From Clostridiales bacterium (GTDB taxonomy: Bacteria > Bacillota > Clostridia > Peptostreptococcales > Anaerovoracaceae), in contig JAAZLU010000221.1 of the NCBI GenBank assembly GCA_012799165.1, forward strand, positions 1-11,000: DNA of 11,000 bases. The letters are read 5' to 3'. The position numbers were made by a program, and so were the translations under genes. Below the pieces are notes generated by a model. It made no database searches. It was not told where the DNA came from and worked only from the letters and a program-made list of their open reading frames with translations. Within the stretch, counting starts at the first letter, position 1; each line of letters begins with the position of its first letter. This document shows positions 1-6,553 of the stretch, piece after piece.

Positions 1-42
1 AAGGCATACCATCATAAATATCGATAATAAGCGCTTTCCCAT
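1..42 (-). CDS. Start of an unidentified, probably exported protein (partial)
   Basis: Only the first 14 codons lie in the window; the gene runs off its left edge. The minus strand reads ATG at 42-40, giving MGKRLLSIFMMVCL. A perfect Shine-Dalgarno (AAGGAGG, 56-50) sits 7 bases upstream, which makes the start convincing despite the short piece. A basic n-region (K, R) followed by a hydrophobic stretch looks like the start of a signal peptide or membrane anchor, with the Cys at residue 13 leaving a lipoprotein possible. The family cannot be named. It follows the kinase terminator at 106-126, so it probably has its own promoter. Confidence 0.6.
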   Translation of the reverse strand, partial: MGKRLLSIFMMVCL

Positions 43-61
43 AGCTGAACCTCCTTGAATA

Positions 62-90
62 GTGATGAATTTATACAATAAAGTTATCAC
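62..90. promoter_or_regulatory. Imperfect inverted repeat over a possible -10 box
   Basis: Two 12-base arms (62-73 and 79-90) match at 10 of 12 positions around a 5-base centre; the outer five bases, GTGAT/ATCAC, are perfect. On the minus strand a TATAAA (75-70) falls inside the repeat, about 28 bases ahead of the start codon at 42. No good -35 box is visible (the best is TTTTAC at 97-92). The geometry would suit an operator covering the promoter of the downstream gene, but the AT-rich inner arms could match by chance. Confidence 0.3.
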
Positions 91-101
91 CGTAAAAGAA
101 T

Positions 102-126
102 AAAAAGGTGGGCAGCCTGCCCACCT
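102..126 (-). terminator. Intrinsic terminator after the kinase gene
   Basis: Palindrome with 10-base arms AGGTGGGCAG (106-115) and CTGCCCACCT (117-126) around one base. As RNA this is an 8-bp GC-rich stem with a 5-base loop. On the minus strand it is followed by five T (106-102) and a further T-rich stretch. It lies about 58 bases after the kinase stop codon. The same hairpin occurs at 2281-2301. Confidence 0.85.
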
Positions 127-184
127 CTTAGATTTTAAGGATTATTTACATTTGTGTTTTCAGGAGGAAAAGTTTTTGAGCTCA

Positions 185-1795
185 CTAATGCAAAGAAAGC
201 ACTACTTCCACATCGCTTCCGGCAAGGACCTCACTTATCTGCACGAAATTCTCCTCTCCCGCGTAGACCGTCTCTAGATAATCTAACTTAAGCAAAGCGG
301 AGATATCCTCAATTTCAGAGTGTTCCAGATACACTATCTTAAGTCGGGGGATTGCCTCCAGGCCATCTAAGCTCTCCATCTTTATATTGTTAATGCCCAG
401 CTCCCGCAGCCACGGATACTCCCCGATTTGCTCAATGTTCCTTATCGGACACAATCCGATATTCAAACTCTCGAGGCGTTCGCAGCTTTCCAATGCTCGA
501 AAATCACTTATATCCGTGTCGAAAAGACAGGCATGCTTAAGATCTTTAAGTTCACTCAGAATCTTACAATCGGAAAGCCCTAGGTTTTTAAGTTGCAAGG
601 ACCACAAGTTCGAAGCTTGCTCAAGGCCAGAGATGTCCAAATCTCCCTGATGGGCGATATAAAGCACCTCCAGGTTAGGCAACATGCGAATATCTTCCAG
701 ATTTTTGAGCCCCCCGCGCACGCTTTCATCTACCTTCCTATTAAAAAAGGCTTCCTCATCCTTGTAGACTTCTTTTCCGAAGATGAAGAGTTGTTTTACC
801 TCGGACAGTTCTTCTTCATTCAAATTTGCCTCTGCTCCAACCCCGAGCTGTAACCTTACGGCGGCTTCTATAAGAGGCTCGGAAAAACTTATGGCTTTAG
901 GAGGTGGTGAAAACAGATTCGTGTATCTCCCGACAACAAATCCGATAACAAAGAACAAAAGAATTAAAACAGCCGCTCGGATAATCTGCTTAACTGAAAG
1001 CTTAGGACGACTGCCCTTTGCAGCTAAAAGAGCAGACTTTAGCTCCAAAATATCCTTAAAGCGGTCTTCGGGAGCAAAGGCCGTGCACTTGTCAATTATA
1101 GCCTGAAGGCCCGGGTCGAGCCGTATATTACGGTTCTCTCTTATATTGCCGGTAAGCAGGCAGCGCAGCAGCACGCCGAAGGAATAAATGTCGGCTCTTG
1201 CATCGGTCTGCGCAAAGCCATACTGTTCGGGAGGAGCAAATCCCTTAGTGCCGAAGAATACGGTGTCTTCACCCGCTCCGTCTCTGAACATACGAGCTAT
1301 ATCGAAATCTATGAGCACTATATTGCCGTCCGGTCTGATTATTATGTTTCCCGGTTTAATATCGCGATGTATTACGGGTTTGGGACGCTTATGCAGGTAG
1401 CTGAGTATGTCGCAGAGGCGAACGCATATATCCTTAATCTCATCACTTGAAAGCGAGCGCTTTGCAGCGTACTCGCCAAGCGGCGTACCCTCAATGTATT
1501 CCCTGACTATGCAGAGCATCTTGTCGTTATCGTAGCAAGCTGCAAAGCGAGGTAGGCCCGGGTGCTCAAGATCGCTCAGAAGATCTGCGTCCGCAGGTAA
1601 AGAAAACACCGACTTGTCGTAGCACTTGGCAATAAATAGCTCTTCGCTGTTCTTTTTCTGTACCAGAAAGGTCTCTCTGCCGTAGTGACCGGCCAGACAT
1701 TCTATTTGGTCGTAGTCGGCTAGGAATTCGGAAGGATAATTATTTTTGTCGAATGCGGATTGAATGTCTCTAACTACCGACTTAATCTCTCTCAT
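185..1795 (-). CDS. Transmembrane Ser/Thr protein kinase with extracytoplasmic leucine-rich repeats
   Basis: A 536-residue predicted receptor kinase. The kinase domain covers about residues 30-255, with the ATP-binding Lys57 (IAK), catalytic loop HRDIKPGN (143-150, Asp145), metal-binding DFD (163-165, in place of DFG), APPE (187-190) and Asp202 of the F helix. The glycine-rich loop is poor (AGHYGRETF). One membrane segment spans about 271-290. The outer part (about 300-536) starts with a cap-like segment and then has irregular leucine-rich repeats of about 22 residues (about 363-512), resembling internalin-type repeats of Gram-positive surface proteins. Inferred topology is kinase inside, repeats outside. 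The ATG at 1795-1793 has a strong GGAGGAAG five bases upstream and overlaps the end of the helix-turn-helix gene by 14 bases, which implies translational coupling. The ligand and substrates are unknown. Activity is likely, since the key Lys and both Asp residues are present. Confidence 0.88.
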   Translation of the reverse strand: MREIKSVVRDIQSAFDKNNYPSEFLADYDQIECLAGHYGRETFLVQKKNSEELFIAKCYDKSVFSLPADADLLSDLEHPGLPRFAACYDNDKMLCIVREYIEGTPLGEYAAKRSLSSDEIKDICVRLCDILSYLHKRPKPVIHRDIKPGNIIIRPDGNIVLIDFDIARMFRDGAGEDTVFFGTKGFAPPEQYGFAQTDARADIYSFGVLLRCLLTGNIRENRNIRLDPGLQAIIDKCTAFAPEDRFKDILELKSALLAAKGSRPKLSVKQIIRAAVLILLFFVIGFVVGRYTNLFSPPPKAISFSEPLIEAAVRLQLGVGAEANLNEEELSEVKQLFIFGKEVYKDEEAFFNRKVDESVRGGLKNLEDIRMLPNLEVLYIAHQGDLDISGLEQASNLWSLQLKNLGLSDCKILSELKDLKHACLFDTDISDFRALESCERLESLNIGLCPIRNIEQIGEYPWLRELGINNIKMESLDGLEAIPRLKIVYLEHSEIEDISALLKLDYLETVYAGEENFVQISEVLAGSDVEVVLSLH

Positions 1796-2237
1796 TTTTT
1801 CTTCCTCCGAGTAGCGGCAAATCGAGATCGTGCAGAATAATCTGTGTGTCCACTATGGAAATCCTGTTATGAAGGCAATAGATTATGGCACTGTCTCGCT
1901 TTACACGAGGATAAAGCAGAGTTTTCTGCGCTACCTTAAGGAGCATTTGAGCCTGATCCACGTCGCTCTCAAATCCGAAGGCCATCTGTATAACGGTATC
2001 CCGCGAAGGATTGCGCTTTCCGCTGAAAAGCTGGTGGCCGTAGGATTTTTCTATATCGGCACGCATTATAATATGTTCGGCCACGGCACCTCGCATCTTG
2101 CATAGTCTGCTTATGTACTCACTGAAAGAAGGCATCAGAAAGCTGCTTTCATCCCTCGACAGAAAACTTTCCAGACTACGTTCTTTAAAAAGCAGTTCTA
2201 AAAGCTCTTGTGTGCTGAGCCTGTTCTCATTTTCCAT
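1782..2237 (-). CDS. Helix-turn-helix (XRE-like) protein paired with the kinase
   Basis: A 151-residue soluble protein. Residues about 50-105 look like a divergent XRE/Cro-type helix-turn-helix, with the segment SYGHQLFSGKRNPSRDTV (65-82) as the probable recognition region. The N-terminal 45 residues are helical and acidic. The C-terminal part (about 108-145) has YPRVKRDS followed by a second helical segment that may form another small helix bundle. I recognise this architecture from small clostridial HTH proteins encoded beside protein kinases, but their function is not established to my knowledge. The start ATG at 2237 has a modest AGGT eight bases upstream. The 3' end carries the kinase ribosome binding site and overlaps the kinase start. 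Likely roles are DNA-binding regulator, phosphorylation target of the kinase, or both; this is inference. Confidence 0.75.
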   Translation of the reverse strand: MENENRLSTQELLELLFKERSLESFLSRDESSFLMPSFSEYISRLCKMRGAVAEHIIMRADIEKSYGHQLFSGKRNPSRDTVIQMAFGFESDVDQAQMLLKVAQKTLLYPRVKRDSAIIYCLHNRISIVDTQIILHDLDLPLLGGRKNERD

Positions 2238-2273
2238 AAAGAATTACCTAAACCTAATTTACGCACATTGAGG

Positions 2274-2301
2274 TAAGAAAAGGTGGGCAGGCTGCCCACC
2301 T
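2274..2301 (-). terminator. Hairpin between the radical SAM operon and the HTH-kinase pair
   Basis: Palindrome with arms AGGTGGGCAG (2281-2290) and CTGCCCACCT (2292-2301) around one base. On the minus strand it is followed by TTTTCTT (2280-2274), so it can act as an intrinsic terminator for the operon ending at 2418. It lies about 117 bases after that stop codon. It is the same sequence as the hairpin at 106-126, apart from the central base. A candidate promoter sits directly upstream, which would also place the hairpin in the leader of the HTH gene. Confidence 0.75.
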
Positions 2302-2308
2302 ATTTAAT

Positions 2309-2336
2309 TTTATACCACCTTATTGTCCAGAGTCAA
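2309..2336 (-). promoter_or_regulatory. Candidate promoter for the HTH-kinase pair
   Basis: On the minus strand TTGACT (2336-2331) is followed after 16 bases by TATAAA (2314-2309), with a TGG just before the -10 that gives an extended -10 element. The expected start is near 2302, touching the hairpin at 2301. No better promoter is visible in the 36 bases between the hairpin tail and the HTH start codon. Confidence 0.5.
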
Positions 2337-2417
2337 CGCTGAATCTATGAATTAACTGTTTTCAATCTTGATTCAATCGAAGACTATTTGTTCGGCAATT
2401 AATTTAAAATATCATTT

Positions 2418-3104
2418 TCAACGAGCTTCGGAGAGCGGTAAAAGCTCGCCCTCTTCTTCAACAAATGAATCCAACCTCGTTATCCGCATATCTTCGCGGG
2501 AAACTTCCAATCCGGAAAATTCGCAAAGGGACTCCAAGAGACTCGCGGGGTTGAGCGTCTCGTTTGCGGCGCTCCTAAGAACCATATTAAGCATCGATAC
2601 GCCGTCGCTGTAAAGCACGCATTCCAGCGATCGTATCAAAGCTTTCACTTCCCGCTCCACCATCTTTTTGCGGCGTTTATCGCGCCTGAGTATGCAAATC
2701 CTTTCCTGCGCGAGAAAAGCTTCGATGTCCGGTCTTTTGTCCGCAAGAAAAATTGCCCGGTATTCGCTCCAATCCATCCTTGCGGAGATTTTTCTACCTT
2801 CGAGCAAGATTTCCCTGCAAAAAGTTATTTTGATGCCTTCCGGCAGCGCGGAATTGAACATTTCAGATAGCGTGGAAGGTTCATACAGTCGCTCCGAATA
2901 GATTTCAAAATAGTCCTTCTCGCTCTCAAAACCGAGAGACAGAGGCTGAGCAATGTAGAGGCGCTCGTGAGGGTTGAAGCCCCCCGTGTAGGCCGGTTCG
3001 ATCCTCGCTCTCTTCATGCTGCGGCGAAATAGTCTCTGCAAGTCGAGGTGAGAGATAAAGCGCATATATCCTTTTTTGTAGAACGCCAATAGATATCTAT
3101 GCAT
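2418..3104 (-). CDS. Radical SAM-linked protein (TIGR03936 / DUF2344 type)
   Basis: A 228-residue protein recognised by its N terminus (MHRYLLAFYKKGYMRFISHL, then an Arg-rich helix and GGFNPHERLYIAQPL at 41-55). This is typical of the small partner encoded beside, or fused to, TIGR03960 B12-binding radical SAM proteins. The biochemical role is unknown. The conserved basic N-terminal half and the usual ribosomal-gene neighbourhood suggest work on RNA or the ribosome, which is inference. Its ATG at 3104-3102 overlaps the stop of the radical SAM gene by 8 bases (ATGCATAG), so the two are made together. Length is normal for the family. It is the last gene of the operon, followed about 117 bases later by the terminator hairpin at 2281-2301. 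Confidence 0.85.
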   Translation of the reverse strand: MHRYLLAFYKKGYMRFISHLDLQRLFRRSMKRARIEPAYTGGFNPHERLYIAQPLSLGFESEKDYFEIYSERLYEPSTLSEMFNSALPEGIKITFCREILLEGRKISARMDWSEYRAIFLADKRPDIEAFLAQERICILRRDKRRKKMVEREVKALIRSLECVLYSDGVSMLNMVLRSAANETLNPASLLESLCEFSGLEVSREDMRITRLDSFVEEEGELLPLSEAR

Positions 3105-4953
3105 AGATTCCGCCCCAATCGCAGCGCGTGTACTCGTTTACCCCGCAGCCGTTACATCCGTACCTGCAATCCTTCGTAGTATCGCCCCGCATCGCCCTAT
3201 CCCACTCGGAAATCAAGTATTCTCTGCTTACGCCACAATCGACTATTTCCCAGGGCAAAGCGGCGGAAGTATCGCTTCCTGCAAGCGCCGGATAGTTTTC
3301 ATCGATTGCGAATTCCTCAAGAACCTGTCGCCAGACATCCTCCTTAAAGCCTTCCGTCCAGGCATCGAAGCAGGCCCCCAATTCAACGGCGCGTTCAAGC
3401 ATGCAAGACAATTCCCTTCCGCCCCTGGCGAAGACCGCCTCAAGCATCGAGGCGAACGGGTCGTGATAGCGATAAGAAACGCCTTTAATTTTCTTTAATT
3501 CGTCCTTCAGATAGAATTGCTTCTCCTCAAATTCTTCCGGGCTGTCCTGCCTTGCCCACATGAAAGGAGTGCAAGGCTTGGGAACAAAGTTGGAAACGGA
3601 TACGGAGAGATTGAATCGTCCGATCTTTCCTCCATTATGCTCTCGAACCATATCCATTATCCTCTCCGCAAGATCAACAATTCCGTCGAGATCTTCGCGT
3701 GTCTCTCCCGGAAGGCCAATCATGAAATACAACTTTACGGAATTCCATCCCATCTCAAGGGCACGGTGCAGGCTGCCGAAGATATGCTCCTCCGTTATAT
3801 TTTTATTTATTACATCCCTAAGTCTCTGTGTTCCTGCCTCGGGGGCAAAGGTGAGGCCCGACTTGCGAGTTCCTTGAATCTCATTCAAAAGCTCGAAGCT
3901 GAAATTATCCATGCGAAGGGATGGAAGAGAAAGATTTACTTTATTATCCCTGCAGTAATTTTTAAGTCTTGTAACGAGGGACTCAAATTGTGTGTAATCC
4001 GAGGTCGAAAGTGAAAGAAGTGAAAGCTCCTCATGTCCGCTGCTCTCGAGTTGGCTCACCGCTATATCCATAACCCGGTCCTCGCTACGCTCGCGAACAG
4101 GCCTGTAAATCATACCCGCCTGACAGAATCTGCATCCCGCGCTGCAGCCGCGAAACAGTTCGGCGACGGAACGATCGTGAACCACTTCTATAAGAGGAAC
4201 TATGTTCTTCTTTGGGAAATCCACCTTGTCTATATCGCGCACTATGGCCTTGAGAACCTTGTCCGGCGCGCATTCCTGAAGCTTTCTATGGCGCAAATAG
4301 CTCCCCTCTTCATCTCGCTCGACTTCATAAAATGATGGTATGTATATACCCCGGAGCCCGGAAACTCTCTCAAGAAAGTCTTCCCTGCTTCTACCTTCCG
4401 CCTTGAAAACAGCATATATTCTACAGAATTCGGGAAGCAATTCTTCTCCGTCTCCTGTAAGAATAACATCGAAGAAATCCGCTATCGGCTCCGAATTGAA
4501 GGCGCAAGGACCTCCAGCGATTATCAGAGGATGCTCCCTCGAACGCTCGGAAGCTCTCAGAGGAATCCCGGCAAGGCCAAGCATCATAAGAACATTGCTG
4601 TAGCAAAGCTCGTATTGCAGCGTAAATCCGATTATGTCCATCTCGGACAGAGGGGTCTTGGTTTCGAGAGTAAAGAGCGGAAGCTGCGCCTTTCGCATCT
4701 CTTCGGCCATATCCGGAGCAGGCGCAAAGCAGCGCTCACAATAGGTATGTTCAGTATTATTCAACAGATGATAGAGGATGTTGAGCCCCATATAGGACAT
4801 CCCAATCTCGTAACTGTCCGGAAAGCAAAAGGCGAAGCGCAGCTGCGATCCGTCAGGCTCTCTGACCACACTGTGAAGCTCTCCGCCTATATAGCGCGCG
4901 GGCTTTTCAACCCGCGGCAGCAATCTATCCAGTTTTGTCTGAAAATCAGTCAT
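3097..4953 (-). CDS. B12-binding-domain radical SAM protein (TIGR03960 type)
   Basis: A 618-residue protein of unknown reaction. Residues about 1-230 contain a divergent cobalamin-binding-like domain (VEKPARYIG at 15-23; IIAGGPCAFNSEPIADFFD at 144-162). The radical SAM core follows, with its [4Fe-4S] motif CSAGCRFC (Cys270, Cys274, Cys277), SAM-binding LSTSDYTQFE, and FAPEAGTQRLR (369-379). A second Cys cluster near the C terminus (C596, C600, C603, C611) could hold another metal centre. I chose the ATG at 4953-4951, which overlaps the obgE stop in ATGACTGA, over a TTG four codons upstream (4965). Neither start has a good Shine-Dalgarno, so coupling to obgE translation is likely. It forms a pair with the DUF2344 gene downstream. 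Confidence 0.9.
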   Translation of the reverse strand: MTDFQTKLDRLLPRVEKPARYIGGELHSVVREPDGSQLRFAFCFPDSYEIGMSYMGLNILYHLLNNTEHTYCERCFAPAPDMAEEMRKAQLPLFTLETKTPLSEMDIIGFTLQYELCYSNVLMMLGLAGIPLRASERSREHPLIIAGGPCAFNSEPIADFFDVILTGDGEELLPEFCRIYAVFKAEGRSREDFLERVSGLRGIYIPSFYEVERDEEGSYLRHRKLQECAPDKVLKAIVRDIDKVDFPKKNIVPLIEVVHDRSVAELFRGCSAGCRFCQAGMIYRPVRERSEDRVMDIAVSQLESSGHEELSLLSLSTSDYTQFESLVTRLKNYCRDNKVNLSLPSLRMDNFSFELLNEIQGTRKSGLTFAPEAGTQRLRDVINKNITEEHIFGSLHRALEMGWNSVKLYFMIGLPGETREDLDGIVDLAERIMDMVREHNGGKIGRFNLSVSVSNFVPKPCTPFMWARQDSPEEFEEKQFYLKDELKKIKGVSYRYHDPFASMLEAVFARGGRELSCMLERAVELGACFDAWTEGFKEDVWRQVLEEFAIDENYPALAGSDTSAALPWEIVDCGVSREYLISEWDRAMRGDTTKDCRYGCNGCGVNEYTRCDWGGIYA

Positions 4954-6220
4954 CGTAATATTCAAAGTCGTAGTCTATAACGGTTACGATGTCGCCTTCT
5001 TCAAGACCCATCCTGAGCATCTCTTCCTTTGCACCGCTATTTTCCAGATACTTATATAGGTGGCGCAGGGATCCGGCATCGTTGAAATTCGTGGAGTCGA
5101 AGATTTTCTTAAGCTGTTTACCCGTAAGTAGAAAGCCCTCCGGAGTTCTCTCGATATAAACTTTCCTATAATCTTCTTCTTGAGGAATTGCAATATCTTC
5201 GAATTCGATGACGGGATCATCTTCTTCGGGGAGTGAAAGGAGCATAGTCAAGGCCGCCTTAAGCAAATCGTTCAGACCCTGATGTATGGGCGCGCTGCAG
5301 GGATAAACTTTGTAACCCTTGGAATTGACATACTCTTTAAATTCCTTGTAGTCCTCCGGTGTACAGATATCCATCTTGTTAGCGCATACTATCTGCGGCT
5401 TCTCTGCGAGTTTGGAGCTATAGGATCGCAGTTCCGCATTTATTTTATCGAAATCATCCTTGGGATTCCTTCCCTCGCTTCCCGAAACATCCACGACATG
5501 AATCAGCATTCTTGTGCGTTCGATATGCTTCAGGAAATCGAGGCCCAATCCGGCCCCCTCGCTGGCTCCTTCAATTATCCCCGGAATATCGGCCATTACA
5601 AAACTCTTGTCAAAGAGGTTAACTACCCCTAAATTCGGCGTAAGAGTAGTGAAATGATATCCGGCTATCTTCGGATTTGCATTCGTGGATACCGAAAGCA
5701 GAGTGGATTTTCCGACATTAGGAAATCCCACGAGCCCTACATCCGCAATCAATTTGAGCTCGAGGATTACTACTCTTTCCCGAGCGGCACCCCCTGCTTC
5801 CGCAAAATTCGGAGCCCGGCGCACGGAATTCTTGAACATATCGTTGCCGCGGCCGCCTCTACCGCCTTTGGCGGCAATAAATCGCGTCCCCTTCTCCCTA
5901 AGATCGGCCATCAGAAGACCGCTTTCGGCGTCCCTAATTACAGTACCTTCGGGGACTCTTATCACAAGATCCTTCCCGTCCTTGCCGAACTGCTTTTTGC
6001 CGCGGCCGTCTTCACCGTTCTCCGCCTTATATTTGCTCTTATAGCGAAAATCCATGAGAGTACGAAGGCCCGAATCGACCTCGAAGACGACATCTCCACC
6101 CCTTCCTCCGTTTCCTCCGTCGGGGCCGCCCTGAGGAACGAAGGCCTCCTTCCTGAAGGAGACTGCTCCGTTTCCGCCCTTGCCCGATTTAATTTTAATG
6201 GTTGCCTTATCTACAAACAT
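4946..6220 (-). CDS. obgE: Obg family GTPase involved in 50S assembly and stress control
   Basis: A 424-residue, full-length Obg. Residues 1-158 form the glycine-rich Obg fold (repeated GGNGG/GGRGG). The G domain has G1 GFPNVGKS (165-172), switch threonines 191-192, G3 DIPG (211-214), G4 NKMD (281-284) and G5 CSA (308-310). The C-terminal OCT domain spans about 345-416, ending in an acidic, Tyr-rich tail (DYDFEYYDD). In the known family it binds the large ribosomal subunit and links its maturation to GTP/ppGpp levels. The ATG at 6220 gives the standard MFVDKA start, but no Shine-Dalgarno precedes it (TTTAGAAA), and a hairpin ending 17 bases upstream separates it from rpmA. Its stop overlaps the start of the radical SAM gene. 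Confidence 0.97.
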   Translation of the reverse strand: MFVDKATIKIKSGKGGNGAVSFRKEAFVPQGGPDGGNGGRGGDVVFEVDSGLRTLMDFRYKSKYKAENGEDGRGKKQFGKDGKDLVIRVPEGTVIRDAESGLLMADLREKGTRFIAAKGGRGGRGNDMFKNSVRRAPNFAEAGGAARERVVILELKLIADVGLVGFPNVGKSTLLSVSTNANPKIAGYHFTTLTPNLGVVNLFDKSFVMADIPGIIEGASEGAGLGLDFLKHIERTRMLIHVVDVSGSEGRNPKDDFDKINAELRSYSSKLAEKPQIVCANKMDICTPEDYKEFKEYVNSKGYKVYPCSAPIHQGLNDLLKAALTMLLSLPEEDDPVIEFEDIAIPQEEDYRKVYIERTPEGFLLTGKQLKKIFDSTNFNDAGSLRHLYKYLENSGAKEEMLRMGLEEGDIVTVIDYDFEYYDD

Positions 6221-6225
6221 TTTCT

Positions 6226-6262
6226 AAATAAAAATGAGGCCTCTATGTTCTCCATAGAGGCC
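6226..6262 (-). terminator. Hairpin with T-tract between rpmA and obgE
   Basis: Perfect 10-bp inverted repeat, GGCCTCTATG (6238-6247) and CATAGAGGCC (6253-6262), with a 5-base loop. On the minus strand it is followed by TCA and then TTTTTATTT (6234-6226). It begins 7 bases after the rpmA stop and ends just before the obgE start codon. It is probably a partial terminator that lowers obgE expression relative to the ribosomal proteins. The 3-base gap before the T run may weaken it. Confidence 0.7.
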
Positions 6263-6269
6263 CGTGTGT

Positions 6270-6530
6270 TTATGCGTGTTCCGGATAAACGCTCACCTTT
6301 TTACGCGTCTTATCCTTCCTTTCAAATCTTACGACTCCCGACTGTGTGGCGAACAATGTGTCGTCTCCGCCCTTGCCAACATTATTGCCGGGGTGAATCT
6401 TTGTGCCTCTCTGCCGAACGAGTATCGTTCCGGCGCTGACGAACTGACCGTCTCCTCTTTTGACTCCGAGTCGTTTAGATGCGGAATCGCGGCCGTTCTT
6501 AGAGCTGCCTACACCTTTTTTACTTGCCAT
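6270..6530 (-). CDS. rpmA: 50S ribosomal protein L27
   Basis: An 86-residue L27 of normal mature length. It starts [16 protein letters not shown] and continues with [19 protein letters not shown] and [15 protein letters not shown], all hallmarks of the family. The flexible N terminus reaches the peptidyl transferase centre of the ribosome. The ATG at 6530-6528 has a strong GGAGGT seven bases upstream (6543-6538). An in-frame TAG six codons upstream excludes the N-terminal extension, cleaved by Prp, that most Firmicutes L27 proteins carry. It is 23 bases after rplU, in the same operon. Confidence 0.98.
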   Translation of the reverse strand: MASKKGVGSSKNGRDSASKRLGVKRGDGQFVSAGTILVRQRGTKIHPGNNVGKGGDDTLFATQSGVVRFERKDKTRKKVSVYPEHA

Positions 6531-6553
6531 CTTAGATACCTCCGATCCCTAAT

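Noticed and set aside
106..2301. Transposon or insertion sequence ends formed by the paired 21-base hairpins
   Set aside because: The enclosed genes are not transposase-like, no target-site duplication is seen, and each hairpin has the T-tract and position of a normal terminator.
2320..2417. Small gene or regulatory RNA in the AT-rich gap after the DUF2344 gene
   Set aside because: Only a short repeated GATTGAA and the candidate promoter were seen; there is no open frame with a ribosome site and no stable structure.
4954..4965. TTG start for the radical SAM protein, four residues longer
   Set aside because: The ATG at 4953 overlaps the obgE stop in the usual coupled arrangement; the TTG has no better ribosome site and adds no family-conserved residues.
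5654..6439. Long plus-strand open frame of 261 codons opposite obgE and rpmA, and other plus-strand frames
   Set aside because: They lie antisense to clearly identified genes, show no recognisable domains and have compositions expected of shadows. I see no convincing plus-strand gene.
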